Assembly (NCBI GenBank): GCA_963920635.1
Contig: OY987299.1
Span: 123,567,373-123,631,372, forward strand
From: Pseudeuparius sepicola
Lineage: Eukaryota > Arthropoda > Insecta > Coleoptera > Anthribidae
DNA: 64,000 nt
Direction of reading: 5' to 3'
Each line of letters opens with the position of its first letter. The first letter of the stretch is position 1. Below the pieces are notes generated by a model, which was not told where the DNA came from, did not search any database, and worked only from the letters and a program-made list of their open reading frames with translations. The position numbers were made by a program, and so were the translations under genes. This document shows positions 59,471-64,000 of the stretch, in pieces.

Positions 59471-60217
59471 CACGGGCGTAGCCAGGATTTAGTTTGGGGG
59501 GGGGGGGGTTTAGTTTGAGAAGTAAATAAAACAACAAAAATATACTTATATGAAATTTAATATCTATATATCCATCCGAAAAACTACGACATATATTTAT
59601 AAAGTTCTTAACTTTAAATGAAATGGATAAATTAATTTCGTTCCTCTGCGCTAAATCTAAAACCATTAAAGAAGAAATCTTCGGCTTTTTCTTTTAAATA
59701 TATCTACTACTTCATCTGCATGAATTTCTGTTCCATAGTGAATGTTCATTAGAGCCAAACCATTAAGTCTGTTTTCACTTGTAGTGTTTCGTAAATAGTT
59801 TTTCAGTCTCCTTAGGCTCGAGAAAGACCTCTCTGGGGTAGCAGTGGATACAGGAATGGTAGCCAAGATTTGTAGTAATGTGTAAATATTAGGATAAAGG
59901 TTTTTATCGCACATATCTAGGCATTCCAAACTAGATTTCGGGGTAGGCAGTCTTCTTATCAGCATGCAAGGTAGCTGAAGCTTTGATAGCTAAATCCAAA
60001 TTTGTTTCTTTATTAGAAACCCCTTGACCTTGACTACACCATTTTTTCCAGTAGTCCATACCTTTAGGTTTACCACCCTTCATTTTTTCCCCTCCATTTT
60101 CCGACAGTAATAATGATTCACGTCTCTATCCTTAACAAGGATAGATAATATTAGGTAATATTTGGCTTATTTCGGGGGGGTTTGAACCCCCGAAACCCCC
60201 CCTTGGCTACGCCCGTG
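59471..60217 (-). mobile_element. hAT element derivative with 8-base target duplication
   Basis: The terminal repeats CACGGGCGTAGCCAGG and CTTGGCTACGCCCGTG are flanked by CTATGTAG (59463-59470) and CTATGCAG (60218-60225), one mismatch apart. G- and C-runs lie next to both ends. The interior keeps only the C-terminal coding part of the transposase. Confidence 0.9.
59666..59965 (-). pseudogene. hAT transposase C-terminal dimerisation domain, truncated
   Basis: The frame reads ILATIPVSTATPERSFSSLR RLKNYLRNT in sequence, then ENRLNGLALMNIHYGTEIHA and DIFKRKSRRFLL. ATPERSFSSLRRLK..LR and RL..LALM.IH are hallmarks of the hAT family C-terminal dimerisation domain (zinc finger MYM-type-1-like group). 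A further coding remnant upstream, near 59945-60100, is in another frame with a stop. The DNA-binding and catalytic portions are missing. Confidence 0.88.
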
Positions 60218-60225
60218 CTATGCAG

Positions 60226-63200
60226 ACTGCAAGAGAGGCACCAGCTTGGTTATTTCTCACAGGTTGTGCCATATCGCATAGTGCTCGATCTATAATAGAG
60301 CGATATAAGAAAGAAAGCAACGGTGCGCGCAGTCAGTTCATGAATGGGTGACGTTTATTCTTTTTTACTTTTTAAAAAATATCCTACTCGTAATTTGTCC
60401 CTTGGCACTTAAGTTGCTTTTTATAACTCATGTGGTTTATTTGCCTCGGCCTTACAGGCCTCGCAACTCAATTCCACATTATAGTAAATTCCACATTATA
60501 GCAAAAATATTGACGTGCTTCTGCGAAGTTTAATTCGTTCCTGTAATTTATTAAAATACGTGCTAAGAGAAAAACATCAACATAATTGTCATTAAATATT
60601 TCATAGGAAGTTTGTATGTACCCATTGCGGATTTTTTTACAATTCGAAAATAAAACTTGTAAAAACATTTCTGTTACTATGGAAACAATTCAATGTGATG
60701 CATGAAGTCATGAATGTTAAGTCCATGAATATTGGTTTTCGGATAAAAAATTGCGAAGGAAACAGCTTTTTTTTAGTATGTTTTTTTCGACATTTCAATA
60801 AATAAGACGCGTTTTTAAAGTAAAATTTTACAATTATTATTATTTTGACGTTTTTCTCTTTGCTATCTACTATTGATCTGCATGAATAAATCTTATCATT
60901 TTAATAAGTTACAAAAATCAAATAAACTTTGCATCAATCACAAAATTTTAAACTTCAAAAATGTGTTTCCTTTCAAATATGTATCTGAAACTTCGAATAA
61001 AGAAGCCCAGGAAGGAGGCAGAAATCCTCATTTTTCGTGAAATCAGTATCTATACCTACAATACAGGCAAAAAATTATGAGGCACGTTAATGATTTGAAG
61101 TATAGAAATCCTTGATAATACAAAAATTCTAACTTTAAATTTCCAATAATTATGAAGAAGTAGGTACTTACACAACCGCCTATGCCACTTTGGTGCATGG
61201 CCTCAGGGAAGTCGCACAGATAAGCGTAATAACGCGATTTATGTCTCACGTATTTTATATACACATAGAGCTTTGACCCCTTCCTGGGATTTTTTATTAA
61301 AAAATCTGAAACAATATTTAAAGGATTCCACGAAAGTAGAATCTGTGCTATATTTTTTAAATGTCAAAAAATTAACGTTGTTCATGAAAATTGGTTTTTA
61401 ATTTTCTTCGTTAAATGTCAAATCTGACAGTTACTGCAAGTCACGTGACCGTCATTTTTATATCCTTGTATAGGCACAAACTGCTGGCAAAATCACATGT
61501 TAAAAAATTCTGCAAACAAAAATTTTGTCACTTATGACGTAGACTTTATTTGTCACTTGTCACACCAACAGCCTTCCATTTTAGGGACCAAATCGAAATG
61601 ACTGAGAAGTTTTGTAGAAATTTGCTAAATTACAATCAGATCTAAGAATTTTATCTCCATTTATTTAAGATTTACAAAAATAAAATTGTGAAACTATTAT
61701 AGTAATACAAAGACGGGTAAAAATAATCTCGATCTTGGCAGATGCCACACCCTGTACCTGCGTTGTACCCGAGAGATGCCCACACGAAATAATGAATCAC
61801 AAAAGCTCCGCGAGCAAAACGAGATTTTGCATGCAGATCGGCCGCCGAGCGCCGTGGCGTGCCATTGTTAATAAATGAAATCCGCAATTTTTTCACTTTC
61901 TATCGAATGGGAAAGACAAGTCATTATGAAACCGGAGAAATGAGGCCCGATAATAACACAGTGAGTTATTGTTTTATTATGTTCTGTATCGTCGAACAAT
62001 GGACGTACAGAGGCGGGTACGCGTCTGCAACTCAACGGGGAAAATAAAAAGTGGAAATCGGATTTTTAGTGTTTGTTTTGAAAGTAGAATTATAGGCTGT
62101 GCACTTGTTTGTTTTTTATTTTATATTTTTTAACGGGAAAGATTTTTAATCTTCAAGTACCTAAGCTCTTCCGCGCGTGTGATTATTAGACCAGAATAAT
62201 GGGCAGATTAGAAGTTGCAGCATTAAGAAAATAGTAAATTATTAGTGTGAGCACGTTAAATGATATATTTCAGAAAACATGGATTAGATAACATGTTGCT
62301 TTAATTATTTTGTGTTTATCACGAGATTAAATCATTTTCCTGCAAATTACACGGACAATGAAAATCTCTATTTTTGTTCTAGACGACTGTTTTTATTTGT
62401 CAGAATGGACTTGTACAATCTGTATCTACAGTGTGTTCGATCTTATGTGTGAACTGATAGGGCAGAAGTAATGTAATATCTAATAGAAATTAATACAAAG
62501 TACCAAATAAGTTTTCGTATTTGGTATTAATTAATTCATTTATTCATTTTCTTGGATAACAGAACACGCTGGTAAATTATGGCAGGCTAAAGTTATTTTC
62601 TAGAGTAGAAAAAATACTATCTGGAAGAATGCGATCGCGGTGTCTTTCTTCACAGCCTCTTTGCCGCCAAAGAATTTTCCCAGCCACAATGAACTTTCTC
62701 ATTTTATCAATAAATAAAAATTTCATTTTTGTTTTAGCATATCTTCGATTGCTATAGTTTAATGTAATAAATTTATAGTTTAGGATTGATTATATAGTTG
62801 GTTTTCCGATGGCCACTTGATTTCATAGAACTAATTTAAACACACTTTTTACAGAACGAAGTTTCCTTCAGCCGTTTCCAAGAAAATCGCATTTCCCATG
62901 ATAAATGAATCATCCTGCACAATGTACATGGTTTCTATAAAGGTAATTTTGAGGACATTTCTGATATTTTATTATTATCATACGTTTATTTCTTCAATGT
63001 AATTTGTGTTTAGTATGTACCTACATGCATTACATTTTTTATTTAAATACGTGACATTAAAAATACGCACAGTGTGATCACGTATATTTTTACATCCTAT
63101 TTATTTTCTATATTTTTGAGGTTGGGAATAAGTACCTAAACAAATTACATTGAACTTAAAACACTCCAAAGTTCATCCATATTTTAAGTGCGAATACTCA

Positions 63201-63344
63201 TCATCATTTGTGATATTTTTTCCTATATAAGGTATAGGAACATTTTCAAAAAAAAAAATTGATATCAAAATTGCAAAATTTGAAGTTTCAAGGTAGAATA
63301 TTTTACAAACGCTTGAAACAAACATATTATTACATGTGTATATA
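60226..63344. other. Sequence without a supported gene
   Basis: A possible minus-strand exon at 61172-61284 is discussed among the findings. Near 62563-62592, ACACGCTGGTAAATTATGGC recurs from 892-911, a fragment of the first foldback's end. Otherwise nothing is recognised. Confidence 0.4.
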
Positions 63345-64000
63345 CAGTGTGACCCATTTGTTTTGGGGTCAGTCTGTAAAAAGTGTATCAATCGTGCGAT
63401 TTGGCTGATTTTTTTTTTAAATTGTAGAGCTCGATGAACTGCACATTCTGAACAAAAATTGCCTGGTTCGCATAAAATCCAAAGCCTACTATGACCGTTT
63501 TTATGAGCAAAATTTTAAGAAACCATATTAGCGTTTTTTTTTGAAAAAATCTGTGTGCGCCAATGGATTGAGCACCCCTCGAAATGGGTATGTACAAAAT
63601 TTCATCAAAATATTTCAAGTAATAACGATTTTGTAGAAAAATTAAAAATGCAGCCAAGGTACGTCTTTATTTTCAAAAATTCAAAGTTGGCCATGGAAAA
63701 TAATTGAATTGTAATAATACAACCTTATGCTTATAAACACAAAACATAAAAACAATTAAAATTATAAAATTTTTGTAACTTCTACCAAGCCTCCATTTTC
63801 TACAATGCATTTGTCGTTCCTCTTGCGTACATTCAAAATTACATTTCGTATTTGCTGTGGAGTAATTTCCTCACAACTACGGTTTATCCTAGCTTGCAGT
63901 TCTTGTAAATTATGGGGTCTTGACTTATAAACATTTTGCTTAAGTGTACCCCAAAGAAAAAAATCTAAAGGAGTTAAGTCCGGAGATCTCGGTGGCCACT
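63345..64000 (-). mobile_element. Mariner-type element, cut by the window edge
   Basis: The end CAGTGTGACCCATTTG follows TA at 63343-63344 and resembles the solitary end at 27215. An open transposase C-terminus on the minus strand lies inside. The other end is outside the window. Confidence 0.75.
63762..63998 (-). CDS. Mariner-type transposase, C-terminal part (partial, open)
   Basis: A 78-codon frame runs from the window edge to TAA at 63762-63764 without lesion. It starts WPPRSPDLTPLDFFLWGTLK, the motif carrying a catalytic Asp in insect Tc1/mariner-type (SETMAR-like) transposases, and ends NGGLVEVTKIL. It is the least damaged transposase segment in the window. Whether the rest is intact lies outside. 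It acts in the nucleus by cut-and-paste transposition (family knowledge). Confidence 0.85.
   Translation of the reverse strand, partial: WPPRSPDLTPLDFFLWGTLKQNVYKSRPHNLQELQARINRSCEEITPQQIRNVILNVRKRNDKCIVENGGLVEVTKIL

Overview
The window looks like intronic and 3'-terminal sequence of one large insect (at least arthropod) gene, heavily invaded by DNA transposons. The background is AT-rich. Coding sequence appears only as small GC-rich islands, and many repeats end in ACACCCTGTATA-type termini flanked by TA. The order of insect cannot be told from sequence alone.

The only host gene I can support runs on the minus strand, with four exons at 35873-35956, 21360-21635, 15078-15236 and 11759-11821. 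All junctions are phase 0 with consensus splice sites. Joined, they encode the C-terminal part of a whirlin-type scaffold protein (whirlin/DFNB31 in vertebrates, dyschronic/dysc in Drosophila), including the last PDZ domain. Its upstream exons were not found and probably lie beyond position 64000. Behind the stop codon the frame stays open for 53 more codons with strongly coding-like base periodicity, so stop-codon readthrough or a recently shortened C-terminus is possible.

Nearly everything else is mobile DNA. Tc1/mariner-type elements have very long inverted repeats and broken, internally deleted transposases: 4291-5664, 32546-34509, 46423-47810, 54580-55948, and one with an open C-terminus running off the right edge at 63345-64000. 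There are hAT elements with 8-bp target duplications (44065-45100, 46725-47748, 59471-60217), a PIF/Harbinger derivative (19227-19933), a pogo-like element with a zinc-finger tail (49151-50060), Penelope-like retroelement remnants (15500-16983, 57995-58170) and a THAP-domain relic (20385-20800). Many foldback MITEs have no coding capacity.

Layout: 1-11000 foldback repeats; 11597-11821 terminal exon; 11850-14760 tandem duplications invaded by a hairpin MITE; 15078-15236 exon; 15500-20800 retroelement, nested transposons and THAP relic; 21360-21635 PDZ exon; 22375-31800 MITEs and plain intron; 31808-35511 three-level nested insertion; 35873-35956 exon; 36609-38000 large palindrome; 39480-52500 a zone of GGTACC-rich patches plus hAT, mariner and pogo elements; 52889-53607 paired composite foldbacks; 54580-64000 mariner, Penelope and hAT elements. 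Nested insertions with preserved empty sites give a relative chronology. No tRNA, rRNA, CRISPR or bacterial-type feature was seen.
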